From Bacteroidaceae bacterium (GTDB lineage Bacteria > Bacteroidota > Bacteroidia > Bacteroidales > Bacteroidaceae), in the NCBI GenBank assembly GCA_017483765.1, contig JAFUVE010000083.1, positions 1 through 43,462 of the forward strand: 43,462 nt of DNA, read 5' to 3'. The translations under genes were made by a program, and so were the position numbers. Positions 16,812-25,602 of this stretch are shown one piece after another. Numbering within the stretch: position 1 is the stretch's first letter; every line of letters starts with the position of its first letter. The notes beneath the pieces were generated by a model. It saw only the letters and a program-made list of their open reading frames with translations, did not search any database and had not been told where the DNA came from.

Positions 16812-17951
16812 TCAGCTTTGCTGATGGTTGATGCAGATTCCTTGAAGATACCACTGGTAGAGCCGGTGGATGCCCTCGTCGATGTCGATTTTGTGGTGCC
16901 ATCCGAGAGAATGGAGCTTTGTGACGTCGGTGAGCTTCTTGAGGGTACCGTCGGGCTTGGTGCTGTCCCAGCGCAGCTCGCCCTTGAATCCGATTTCCGC
17001 CACGATCTTCTCGGCTGCCTGCCGGATGGAAATCTCCTTGCCGGTTCCTACATTGATATGGCAGTTGCGGATTTCGTTGATATTGTCGGCATTGATATTT
17101 TCCTTGTAGGTGTCCTTGAAGTCCACGTTGAGGAGCACATGCACAGACGCGTCGGCCATTTCCTCGCTCCACAGGAACTCACGCATGGGCTTGCCGGTTC
17201 CCCAGAGGGTGACAGCCTCGCGTGTGATGCCGTAGTATGCCAGCACCTCGACGATGTCGCTTTCAGCAGACTCTGCGTTGACCACCACCTTCTCGCCGTC
17301 CTTAGGCATGCTGACTGGTCGGAGGCCTATGTCCTTGCGAACGGCGTCCCAGTCGTTCTCGTTGAGACATTTCGCAAGATAGACCTTGCGGATCATGGCC
17401 GGCAGCACATGTGAGTTCTCAAGGTGGAAGTTGTCGTTCGGCCCATAGAGGTTGGTAGGCATGACGGCGATATAGTTGGTGCCATACTGGAGGTTGAAGC
17501 TCTCGCACATCTTGAGTCCAGCGATTTTCGCGATGGCATAAGGCTCGTTGGTGTACTCCAGCGGCGACGTGAGGAGGCAGTCCTCAGGCATGGGCTGTGC
17601 GGTGTCGCGCGGATAGATGCATGTGGAGCCGAGGAAGAGGAGTTTCTTCACCCCATGCTTCCAGCTCTCTCCGATGACGTTCTGCTGGATTTGGAGGTTC
17701 TGGTAGATGAAGTCGGCGCGGTAGCGGAGGTTGGCCATGATGCCGCCAACATGAGCTGCAGCGAGAACGACGGCCTCGGGCTGTTCCTCGTCGAAAAATT
17801 TCTTAACGGCAACAGGGTCGAGCAGGTCCAGTTCTTTGTGGCTGCGTCCAACCAGGTTGTTGTATCCACGGCTTTTGAGGTTGTTCCAGATGGCAGAGCC
17901 TACGAGTCCGTGGTGGCCTGCGACATAGATTTTTGTATTCTTGTCAAGCAT
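16812..17951 (-). CDS. fcl: GDP-L-fucose synthase
   Basis: 379 residues. It is the epimerase/reductase that turns GDP-4-keto-6-deoxymannose into GDP-L-fucose with NADPH. The short-chain dehydrogenase fold shows GxxGxxG as Gly12, Gly15 and Gly18 (AGHHGLVG), with catalytic Ser109 (LGSTCIYP), Tyr138 and Lys142 (YAIAK). It is about 60 residues longer than the E. coli enzyme; the extra part is an insert around 205-240 (PKDGEKVVVNAES region), which I believe is usual in Bacteroidota homologues. No gmd gene is in the window. The product feeds fucosylated capsule, O-antigen or glycoprotein synthesis. Confidence 0.96.
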   Translation of the reverse strand: MLDKNTKIYVAGHHGLVGSAIWNNLKSRGYNNLVGRSHKELDLLDPVAVKKFFDEEQPEAVVLAAAHVGGIMANLRYRADFIYQNLQIQQNVIGESWKHGVKKLLFLGSTCIYPRDTAQPMPEDCLLTSPLEYTNEPYAIAKIAGLKMCESFNLQYGTNYIAVMPTNLYGPNDNFHLENSHVLPAMIRKVYLAKCLNENDWDAVRKDIGLRPVSMPKDGEKVVVNAESAESDIVEVLAYYGITREAVTLWGTGKPMREFLWSEEMADASVHVLLNVDFKDTYKENINADNINEIRNCHINVGTGKEISIRQAAEKIVAEIGFKGELRWDSTKPDGTLKKLTDVTKLHSLGWHHKIDIDEGIHRLYQWYLQGICINHQQS

Positions 17952-18018
17952 GATGATGTAGTAAATAGTTTATTTTACTTATTCTTGATGTTGTTCTTAT
18001 CGAAATTAAAACATATCG

Positions 18019-18042
18019 AAACAGGATTTGCAATCCCTGTTT
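18019..18042 (-). repeat. Hairpin in the fcl leader
   Basis: AAACAGG (18019-18025) and CCTGTTT (18036-18042) form a 7-bp stem around a TTTGCAAT-containing loop, within the predicted 5' leader of fcl mRNA. It may be a scattered repeat or a leader structure. Confidence 0.4.
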
Positions 18043-18055
18043 TGCAAATTAATTG

Positions 18056-18086
18056 CAAAGTTACGCATAATTTTTCAGATGGCAAA
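18056..18086 (-). promoter_or_regulatory. Promoter of the fcl-kdsA unit
   Basis: On the minus strand TTTG (18086-18083), 19 bases, TAACTTTG (18063-18056). This is an exact Bacteroidota promoter. Transcription would start near 18052, giving a leader of about 100 bases that includes the hairpin at 18019-18042. Confidence 0.78.
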
Positions 18087-18205
18087 GGGAGCAGGAATTT
18101 ATTGACAATATTTACAAAAATGGAGAAAAACGGGCAATAGACGCATTTTTTTACTTTTTGATTATTTTTTTTGAAAAATTGCTAAACATTTCGGATATTT
18201 TTCAC

Positions 18206-18213
18206 TAATTTTG
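18206..18213 (+). promoter_or_regulatory. Possible -7 box of the giant secreted protein gene
   Basis: TAATTTTG fits TAnnTTTG, but no TTTG lies at 19-20 bases. The leader would be about 245 bases. It would contain CCTGACCTGACTGAT twice, at 18301 and 18321 (20-base spacing). Nothing else was recognised between 18214 and 18462. Confidence 0.4.
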
Positions 18214-18462
18214 TAAAATAATTGAGACAGAATATACAGGCTATCCAAAGGAGATGTTTTTTCAGAAGCCTTGACACTTAGAAAATGATGACTGAAATGG
18301 CCTGACCTGACTGATGAAACCCTGACCTGACTGATCTGACAGATAAAAGAGAATTAAGAATTCAATCACGAAAAGAGATATGGTACGTAGGGGATAAATA
18401 AATCGTGCAGAATATATACAACTAAACATAATATATTAACTAATAACTTTAATTACAGACGA

Positions 18463-21400
18463 ATGAGAAGAAAACTACTACTTTTCGCTATGACATTCCT
18501 TGTCATAGGTGCATTGGGAGGGAATCTCTTTGCACAAATCTCTTGGACGTCCAAGACAGACCTGCTTCAGAATCCGTCGTTCGAGAGCAGCACAGCTGCT
18601 TCTGATCTCACCACCGGCACCTACGCCGATGGACAGTTAGACGGATGGACAGTGTCTGGTTCATGGAGCAATGCTCAGTATGGTGTGGCCAATGCCAGCA
18701 CGAAAATTCAAGGTATTGGATCATCTTTTAATCCCAGTAACGGCAATAACTACTTCTACACCCGCAACAACTGGAATGCCAACTCTACGTATCAGGTGAC
18801 ACAGACCGTTGACGGAAGCAACGGCACCCTGCCTGCCGGCTTTTACAAGCTGAGCTGCCAGACCGCCACATACTCTTCCACAGCTACGTTAGGCACCATC
18901 GAGTTGTCGCTGAAAGAGGGCGACAAGGAGGCAGCCACGACCAACGGAATTGTACTGAACGTGTGGAACGAATGGGGTGTGGTGCTTTACAAGAGCGATG
19001 CATCCACGAGCCTGACCATCACGGCTAAGATGGTGCCAGGCGGTGCAGACGGTGGCAGGCACTACTGCATGCTGCTTGACGACTTCAAGCTGGAGTACAT
19101 CTCCCCTGCTGATGCCCAGCAAGCATCCGAAAGCAACGTGATTGACTTCACAACGAAGCTAAACAATGCAGGAATCTATAACGCCACAAAAACGAATATG
19201 CCAAGAGGGTGGACAGCATACAAGTCCTCACGAGGAAATGGCAATTTCACAGAAGGAACAGGCGACACCCAGCTTGAGGGATGGTCAGGCAATAACTTAG
19301 ATATTGACTACTACCAAGCCGTAAGTTCACTGCCCAAAGGCGTGTACAGTGTGACAGCCCATGTGCATAGCGCCAACAACGTGGGCGAAGTATACATCAA
19401 CGACCAAGCCACCAACACAAAGAAAACCAGTGCCACGATAGGTGCCAATTATGCCGACATGACCACAGAATCGCTGAAGGTAACCGGTGGAAGCATCACA
19501 ATGGGCATCCAAGGTACAACAAACAGTGGCACATGGCTGACAGGCGACAATTTCCGTTTGAACTACGTGTCACCGCTGATTGAGATGGTTGCCATCGAGC
19601 TGCCCGCCAACGGCCAGATGGAGGCAGGCATTTGGTATTATGTTGATATTGCCACAGCCAGATCCGGTAAGGCTCTCAACGGAGTGGCTGTCCTCACGAC
19701 TGACGGAGAGGACATCATCTCTACAACAACCACAGAGAGTTTTACAGAAAAAGAGTTTGAGACAGGACGTTACTATGTGAAGTCTGCAGCAGCCAATGTA
19801 CTGGACTTCAGCCTGAAGCCTCTGGAAGGATGGGAAAAGCTCAATGCCCTGCCTGCTGACTTGAACGACTACTTCTACACGTTCTACAACGACCTGTCGG
19901 GCTTGAAGCTGAACACCGGAAGCAACCAGGGAACGGAATACAAGACCCTGTGGTACACGGAGGATTTGAACCCGGAAACCGACAAAGACGGACTGATGAC
20001 TATCGTTCAGAACGGCGAGTACCAGGTGGTGACCTGCGCCAACTATCCGAACTACATGCTTCAGACAGAATGGAACGCCGGCCATTTCTACCGCACCCAT
20101 GACAACGGCGGCGGAGACATCTCCTGGGGCAATATGTCCTTCCAACTGTCAGACGGCAAATGGACCATTCAAAACGGGAAATATCCAGATGCCGGCTACT
20201 GGGGACATTGGGATGACACCGATGAGATAGCCGCCAACCGGCCTACAGGCGACCTGTACGACATCCATGCCATCAAGCGCGGACAATACTTGCAGAACGT
20301 GCTGACCGCCGAGTTCTACAACCGAGAGGACGTCAGCTATGTCATCACAAACCCTGAGGCCGAGCGCCGCAGCGCAGTGGGCTGGACACTGAGTGAGGCC
20401 GATGCCTTCACCACACAAAGCAACACGTCGCTGGGCAACAAGGCCAACACCTACTATTTCGAGAAATGGCAACAAAGCGGCAACCTGAGCGACCGCTCTA
20501 TGTCGCAGACACTGACCGAGATGAAGGAAGGCTACTACACGCTCGAGGTGAACACCAACACCACAGCCACCGGTGCGTTCCTCTTCGTCAACGGCGAGCA
20601 GGTGGACCTGAGCGCGAACGAAGACGGAGTGGCCAGCGTGAAAGTCTTCGTAGAAGCTGGAGGCACACTGGAATATGGAGTGAAGCTTGAGGGCTACACC
20701 AGCAACTGGGTGGCATTCGACAACTTCAAACTCTACTACAGCACAGAAGATCCCCTTGTGGAAGACGGTATCTACTACCTCTACAACGAAGCTGACGGAT
20801 TCCTGGCACGTGGTGCAGACTGGGGAACCCGCGCAGTGGTTGACTCTTATGGAATACCTGTAGAAATCAAGAACTATGGCAACAATACAGTGACTCTTAA
20901 ATTTGTCGACACAAGTGGCTATGTATTCTCTAACGGGACCAATTTCTTTACCGACAGATTCTCAGAGGCAGAGGCAGAGAAATTTACGGCAAGCACCACT
21001 TCTGACGAGACACCTGCCTACACCTTCACACCACAATCAGCCAGCAGCGACGACCTGTTCGAAAGAAGCTGGCAATTGCTGACACCCGCCGAGCGCAACG
21101 AAATCCTCGCCGCCTACCCTTCTGCAAATGCCAAGAGCGTGGTTGAGGCGGCTGAGACAGGCGGAAAATACAGTGTATTGCCTCAGGACGAAGTCGTATA
21201 TTCCCAGTTCGACTACTGGCTCAATGCCGAATACGAGCCACAGGACGTGACAAGCAAAATCGGAACGCCCACCTTCGCAGGCGGAGCCCTTGGCAGCTGG
21301 ACATATACAGAAGTCCGTAACGGCAATCCCGGCTTCGGCAGTGGTGTCGTTGAGCTCTATCAAAAGGTCGGCACCTTCAGCCAGACCATCACCGGGCTGG

Positions 21401-24400
21401 ACGAAGGCATCTACAAGCTGACTGTCAACGCCTTCGAGCGTCACAGCAACAGCAATAACGACATCGCATTCGGCAATGCCTACGGCAACATCGGCAGCGC
21501 CTACATGAGCGCCAACGGCGAGAAAGTGCATATCGCAGCATGGCATGAGGCCTACAGCGGTACGAACGACCCTAACAGCATGGAACAGGCTGCAGCCAAG
21601 TTCGAGGCAGGAAACTACGAGAACGAAGTCTTCGTATACGTGGGCAGCGACGGACAGCTCACCATCAACGTCACCATGCCCGGCTTCATGAACATGGCAG
21701 AGTGGTTCATTATGAACAACTTCACACTCACTTACTATCAACCAATAGAAAAAACCATAGCCACCCCTGAAGGCAAATACTACCTGCGGAACAAAGCCAC
21801 TGGCGAGTACATCACCTTCGACGGCTACTGGGGCACCTACTACAGCATGAGCGACGCCGGAAAGGAACTCACGCTCGAGACCAGCGCCGACGGATTCACA
21901 CTGATGCACACCACCTACCTCTCCAACTCCGACGACGTGACCTCAAGCAATGAGACGGAAAACTATTTCTACAGCTACACCAACAATCCGATGCACGCCT
22001 TCAGTAACGGTAACAGCCACGAAGGCGGCGAGAAATGGGTGTTCTATGAGGTTGGAGCGAATAGCGGTATATATCACATCATGAACTACATGACCGGCAA
22101 CTACCTGTCAGGCGAGCAAGGTTACGACAGCGAGAACCGAGGCTGGGGAGGACTGCTGAAAGAGACTGCCGACAACAGCGACGACACCGTGGCTTGGGAG
22201 CTTGTCAGCTTTGACGACCTCTATGCCGGCCTGACAGCTGATCTCGCACAATATCCGCAGAACGCCACCTTCCTCATCGGTGAACCTGACTTCATCACCG
22301 GATACAACAACGTGTATGAGGAGTTCTACCGCTGGAAAGTGCTGGGCAACGACCAGATCAAATACTCAGACTGGAACTCCAACAACATCACCACATTCCA
22401 GTACGACCGCAACAGCGGAAAGAGCGAGGGCAACTGCTCATTCGCCTACTGTGCCGCATCCGACTATCCCGACATCCTGCAGACCATCGAGAACGTGCCG
22501 GCTGGACTCTACGTCGTGGAATGCCAGGCCGTCTTCCGCGACGGAGCAGGAGGAACAGCCAGCGATGATCCGAGCACCACAACCGGCTCGTCCAGCCGCA
22601 AGAACGCCGACCGCCTGGCCGACGGAACTTACGTGAACCGCGCATACCTCTATGCCAACGAGAACATGGCAGAAGAGCCAACCGACGACGCCATGGCCAT
22701 GCGCGACCGTTCCTGGATTTACGAGAACGCACAGCTTATGCCTGTGAACATTGCTGACGACAACACCTTCGACAATGCCGGCAACACAGCCATCTACAAC
22801 CAGTTCCGCGACATGGAGCACACCGTGCAGATCCCGATCTACGTGAACGACCGCAACGGAGACGGCACCGGCACACTGACCATTGGCGTGCTGCAGGAAA
22901 TCGGTATCAACGACAACCTCCTTGTGTTCGACCGATTCCGACTCACCTACTACGGAGAGAACTACGGCGGCGACGAGGTGAAAGAAATCATGCTGGACAA
23001 TCTGCAGCGCCTCAACAGCGACTACGAGAACTATCAGCAGAACACCGTCATCGACAAGGAATACGCAAAAGTCGGGGCAGCCATCCAAGAGCTCGACGGC
23101 ATGAGCGCAACAGCCTACAACTCCAGCAGCGAGGCCGTGGAGCAGTACAACCAGGTGACCCGCGACTACGGAGAGACCTCCATCAGCTGGTATATCTATA
23201 ATGTGCTGAAGGACGACTACGACAGAGGCGCCTATACATCGGCAAGCAGCCAGGCACGCACCGACGGTCTCTATCCTTATGTAGACGAAGCAAGCAAGGC
23301 AGCAGTAGTCAAATATTTTGGCGCAGGTACGAATACCAATAATAACAAGAACATCTACACTGATGCTACCTACACTGAAGTAACATTCCCTGGCAAATAT
23401 GAAATGGGCACTCAAGGAACCCTTGAAGACCTCCGCGCCGCTATCAACGCCCTGCGCACCTACGTGGCCGCCAACGCCGAGGCCCGCTATATCGAGGACG
23501 AGAAAGTGATTGCAGGCGAAATAGAAAACACAGATGACGCCCGCGCCGAGTCTCGCATGGCCCGTATGGCCCTTCTGACAGGCAGCCCTGAGGCCATCAC
23601 GACCGAAGACGGCAAATATCCGGCCTACAAGACCAACCCGTTGATGTTCACCAACGCCGGCGTCAATATCACCGCTCCGGAATTGAACAAGATCGTGAAG
23701 AACGCGCGCTGCTGGGCACCACGCGACGCCTACGGACACCGTTTCTACGACTACACCAACTACTATCACTACGGAGACGGCAACGCAAGCAACTACGAAA
23801 TCCAGATTGACGGTCTGATGACCGGAAAATACCTCATCACCATCTCAGAGAGCCACAACAACCAGTTGTCGCACGTGACATTCAACGCATACGTTGGAGA
23901 AGGAGAAGACGAGAAGCATGTGGTGACTGACAAGGAACTCTTCAGAAGCGACGAGTCCGTATGGCAGATTTACACACACAGCTGGCAGGACGTGTCGGTG
24001 GTGGCAGAAATCAGCGACAAGTTCGAACCCGTGCGACTCACGTTCGTAGGTGGAGGTGAAGGCTCACTGGGAGGTGCAACGATGAACGTCTGCAACCTGC
24101 GCATCTACCGACTTGACGACGTGGAGATGCTGCTGCTCGACGAGAACGAGACCATCCTCGCCAAGAACGGACATAGAGACCAGCATGGGAATTATGGTGA
24201 CTACAGCTCCGTGAAGGTGCTGCTCAAGCGCGAGATGCAGACCAACCAGTGGAACACGCTCACTCTTCCTGTCAGCCTGACGAAGGAACAGGTGATTTCC
24301 GGATTCGGAGAAGGCACCATCATCGGAGTGATGGACGGCTTCGCCAGCGACTACGACGGCGAGAACCCTGACAACTGCATCCACTTCAAGACCAACGACA

Positions 24401-25140
24401 TGTCAAGTCTGAACGACGAAGACACCGCGATAGAGGAAGGCAAGGTCTATCTGATCAAGCCGACTGCAGACGCAGCAGTGGCCAAAGGCGAGACCGCAAA
24501 GTACAAGAACCCGTACGAAGGCCAGTCAGCCTATATCGACGTGGAAGGTCCTATCTACTACCTCGACTACGTGAAGTACACCCTGGGTGACGACGGAAAC
24601 GGCAACAAGGAATCCAACAGAGACGGAAACGTCGTATCGCACGGCACACCGGCCAAGGGCACACCGATAGAAGCCTCCGGCGCACAGGCAGGACATCTGT
24701 CACTCCAGATGGACGGCTCTTACGTGAAGACCGTGGTTCCTGTGGGCGAGACCGACTTTGTCTATGCATTCCAGAACCAGGGTGGCACGGTGAACGTTGT
24801 CCAGCTCGATCCTTCCAAGAGCAAGACTTATGAAGGCTTTGACGGCATCACAGGCCGTCAGTTCAAGGGCTTCCGTGGCTGGATCACCGCCAACTACGAC
24901 GGTGGCGAGGCAGCGTCAGGCGAGGTGAAGAGCGCGTTCATTGTACTGCTCGATGAAGGCGACGGAGAGGCCACACTCATCCGTGGCATCGACAGCAAGG
25001 ACGGCTATTCAGAGACCAAGATCAGCAAGAACGGCATCTACGACCTGCAGGGCCGCGCCATCGACAGCGCTCTGTTCAATTCTCCGGCATGTCCTAAGGG
25101 CGTTTACATCGTGAACGGCAAGAAAGTGTTAGTGAAATGA
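18463..25140 (+). CDS. Giant secreted multi-module protein (putative adhesin or glycan-binding protein)
   Basis: 2225 residues with a signal peptide (about 1-25, ending GGNLFAQ). I see repeated beta-rich modules of about 140-190 residues that start with a 'NPSFE...GW' pattern, contain 'LPAGFYKL', 'LPKGVYSV', 'LDEGIYKL' or 'VPAGLYVV', and end with a 'DNFRLNY'/'DDFKLEY'/'FDRFRLTY' strand. Examples are about 30-213, 225-370, 625-765, 930-1100 and 1275-1505. This is the jelly-roll carbohydrate-binding layout. Between them are ricin-like or lectin-like stretches (YYLYNEADGFLARG, YYLRNKATGEYITF). The last 40 residues hold GIYDLQGR and GVYIVNGKKVLVK, a C-terminal tail common in secreted Prevotella/Bacteroides proteins and probably a sorting or anchoring signal. 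No catalytic domain was recognised. Its TGA overlaps the start of the next gene. Confidence 0.9.
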   Translation: MRRKLLLFAMTFLVIGALGGNLFAQISWTSKTDLLQNPSFESSTAASDLTTGTYADGQLDGWTVSGSWSNAQYGVANASTKIQGIGSSFNPSNGNNYFYTRNNWNANSTYQVTQTVDGSNGTLPAGFYKLSCQTATYSSTATLGTIELSLKEGDKEAATTNGIVLNVWNEWGVVLYKSDASTSLTITAKMVPGGADGGRHYCMLLDDFKLEYISPADAQQASESNVIDFTTKLNNAGIYNATKTNMPRGWTAYKSSRGNGNFTEGTGDTQLEGWSGNNLDIDYYQAVSSLPKGVYSVTAHVHSANNVGEVYINDQATNTKKTSATIGANYADMTTESLKVTGGSITMGIQGTTNSGTWLTGDNFRLNYVSPLIEMVAIELPANGQMEAGIWYYVDIATARSGKALNGVAVLTTDGEDIISTTTTESFTEKEFETGRYYVKSAAANVLDFSLKPLEGWEKLNALPADLNDYFYTFYNDLSGLKLNTGSNQGTEYKTLWYTEDLNPETDKDGLMTIVQNGEYQVVTCANYPNYMLQTEWNAGHFYRTHDNGGGDISWGNMSFQLSDGKWTIQNGKYPDAGYWGHWDDTDEIAANRPTGDLYDIHAIKRGQYLQNVLTAEFYNREDVSYVITNPEAERRSAVGWTLSEADAFTTQSNTSLGNKANTYYFEKWQQSGNLSDRSMSQTLTEMKEGYYTLEVNTNTTATGAFLFVNGEQVDLSANEDGVASVKVFVEAGGTLEYGVKLEGYTSNWVAFDNFKLYYSTEDPLVEDGIYYLYNEADGFLARGADWGTRAVVDSYGIPVEIKNYGNNTVTLKFVDTSGYVFSNGTNFFTDRFSEAEAEKFTASTTSDETPAYTFTPQSASSDDLFERSWQLLTPAERNEILAAYPSANAKSVVEAAETGGKYSVLPQDEVVYSQFDYWLNAEYEPQDVTSKIGTPTFAGGALGSWTYTEVRNGNPGFGSGVVELYQKVGTFSQTITGLDEGIYKLTVNAFERHSNSNNDIAFGNAYGNIGSAYMSANGEKVHIAAWHEAYSGTNDPNSMEQAAAKFEAGNYENEVFVYVGSDGQLTINVTMPGFMNMAEWFIMNNFTLTYYQPIEKTIATPEGKYYLRNKATGEYITFDGYWGTYYSMSDAGKELTLETSADGFTLMHTTYLSNSDDVTSSNETENYFYSYTNNPMHAFSNGNSHEGGEKWVFYEVGANSGIYHIMNYMTGNYLSGEQGYDSENRGWGGLLKETADNSDDTVAWELVSFDDLYAGLTADLAQYPQNATFLIGEPDFITGYNNVYEEFYRWKVLGNDQIKYSDWNSNNITTFQYDRNSGKSEGNCSFAYCAASDYPDILQTIENVPAGLYVVECQAVFRDGAGGTASDDPSTTTGSSSRKNADRLADGTYVNRAYLYANENMAEEPTDDAMAMRDRSWIYENAQLMPVNIADDNTFDNAGNTAIYNQFRDMEHTVQIPIYVNDRNGDGTGTLTIGVLQEIGINDNLLVFDRFRLTYYGENYGGDEVKEIMLDNLQRLNSDYENYQQNTVIDKEYAKVGAAIQELDGMSATAYNSSSEAVEQYNQVTRDYGETSISWYIYNVLKDDYDRGAYTSASSQARTDGLYPYVDEASKAAVVKYFGAGTNTNNNKNIYTDATYTEVTFPGKYEMGTQGTLEDLRAAINALRTYVAANAEARYIEDEKVIAGEIENTDDARAESRMARMALLTGSPEAITTEDGKYPAYKTNPLMFTNAGVNITAPELNKIVKNARCWAPRDAYGHRFYDYTNYYHYGDGNASNYEIQIDGLMTGKYLITISESHNNQLSHVTFNAYVGEGEDEKHVVTDKELFRSDESVWQIYTHSWQDVSVVAEISDKFEPVRLTFVGGGEGSLGGATMNVCNLRIYRLDDVEMLLLDENETILAKNGHRDQHGNYGDYSSVKVLLKREMQTNQWNTLTLPVSLTKEQVISGFGEGTIIGVMDGFASDYDGENPDNCIHFKTNDMSSLNDEDTAIEEGKVYLIKPTADAAVAKGETAKYKNPYEGQSAYIDVEGPIYYLDYVKYTLGDDGNGNKESNRDGNVVSHGTPAKGTPIEASGAQAGHLSLQMDGSYVKTVVPVGETDFVYAFQNQGGTVNVVQLDPSKSKTYEGFDGITGRQFKGFRGWITANYDGGEAASGEVKSAFIVLLDEGDGEATLIRGIDSKDGYSETKISKNGIYDLQGRAIDSALFNSPACPKGVYIVNGKKVLVK

Positions 25141-25364
25141 AAATGATGAACCCTAAAAACAAGAAGACAATGGAAAAGAAAGCATATATTCAGCCAATGG
25201 CATTTATCTCTGATTTTAGAGTTCCCATTATGGAAGGTCCCATGATTTCGAAGCAGTTCAACGACGACGAGCACACCCCGATCGGCGAGGACGACGGCAA
25301 TGACGACTTCACGACCAAGGAGCGCGAGGACGACATTGACCCTTGGAGCAACGGACTTTGGTAA
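25137..25364 (+). CDS. Small acidic protein, translation-coupled to the giant secreted protein
   Basis: 75 residues. Its ATG overlaps the preceding TGA as ATGA, so translation is probably coupled; an in-frame ATG at 25170 (MEKKAYIQP, 64 residues) is the other candidate start. The N-terminus is basic with a KAYIQPM segment, the middle is hydrophobic (AFISDFRVPIMEGPM), and the C-terminal half is very acidic, ending DDIDPWSNGLW. From memory, short proteins with a 'Y-x-x-P' N-terminus and a charged C-terminus are frequent in Prevotella genomes, but I know of no assigned function. A strong terminator follows 30 bases later, so this is the last gene of the unit. Confidence 0.7.
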   Translation: MKMMNPKNKKTMEKKAYIQPMAFISDFRVPIMEGPMISKQFNDDEHTPIGEDDGNDDFTTKEREDDIDPWSNGLW

Positions 25365-25394
25365 GAATACAATAAAAGCCCTACCGCTATGACG

Positions 25395-25433
25395 AATCCG
25401 GACAAGCCTTCTTCAGGCTTGTCCGGATTTTTC
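25395..25433 (+). terminator. Strong terminator after the small acidic protein gene
   Basis: AATCCGGACAAGCC (25395-25408) pairs perfectly with GGCTTGTCCGGATT (25416-25429) over 14 bp with a 7-base loop, followed by TTTCT. Confidence 0.9.
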
Positions 25434-25536
25434 TGTGGCATACAGGGAAAAGGCCTCCAATCACAAATCAACGCATGAACTGTCGTATGTATTGCTTGTA
25501 TTTGTTTACATTCAAAGCTGATTGCCACACTTTTTT

Positions 25537-25578
25537 ATTGCTGCAAGCATAGCAATTCGTTTTTTTTATGTATATTTG
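25537..25578 (+). promoter_or_regulatory. Promoter region of the restriction-modification gene
   Basis: TATATTTG at 25571-25578 is a TAnnTTTG box 25 bases before the ATG. No good -33 box is seen. ATTGCT (25537-25542) and AGCAAT (25551-25556) form a 6-base inverted repeat with an 8-base spacer about where the -33 region should be; it could be a regulator site. Confidence 0.45.
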
Positions 25579-25602
25579 CAAAAATAAAGCCCAGATACCA
25601 TC

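Noticed and set aside
22438-23769. 443-residue open frame antisense to the giant secreted protein gene
   Set aside because: It mirrors the codon pattern of a well-supported plus-strand gene, has no promoter or family motif, and its Val/Cys-rich composition is that of an antisense shadow.
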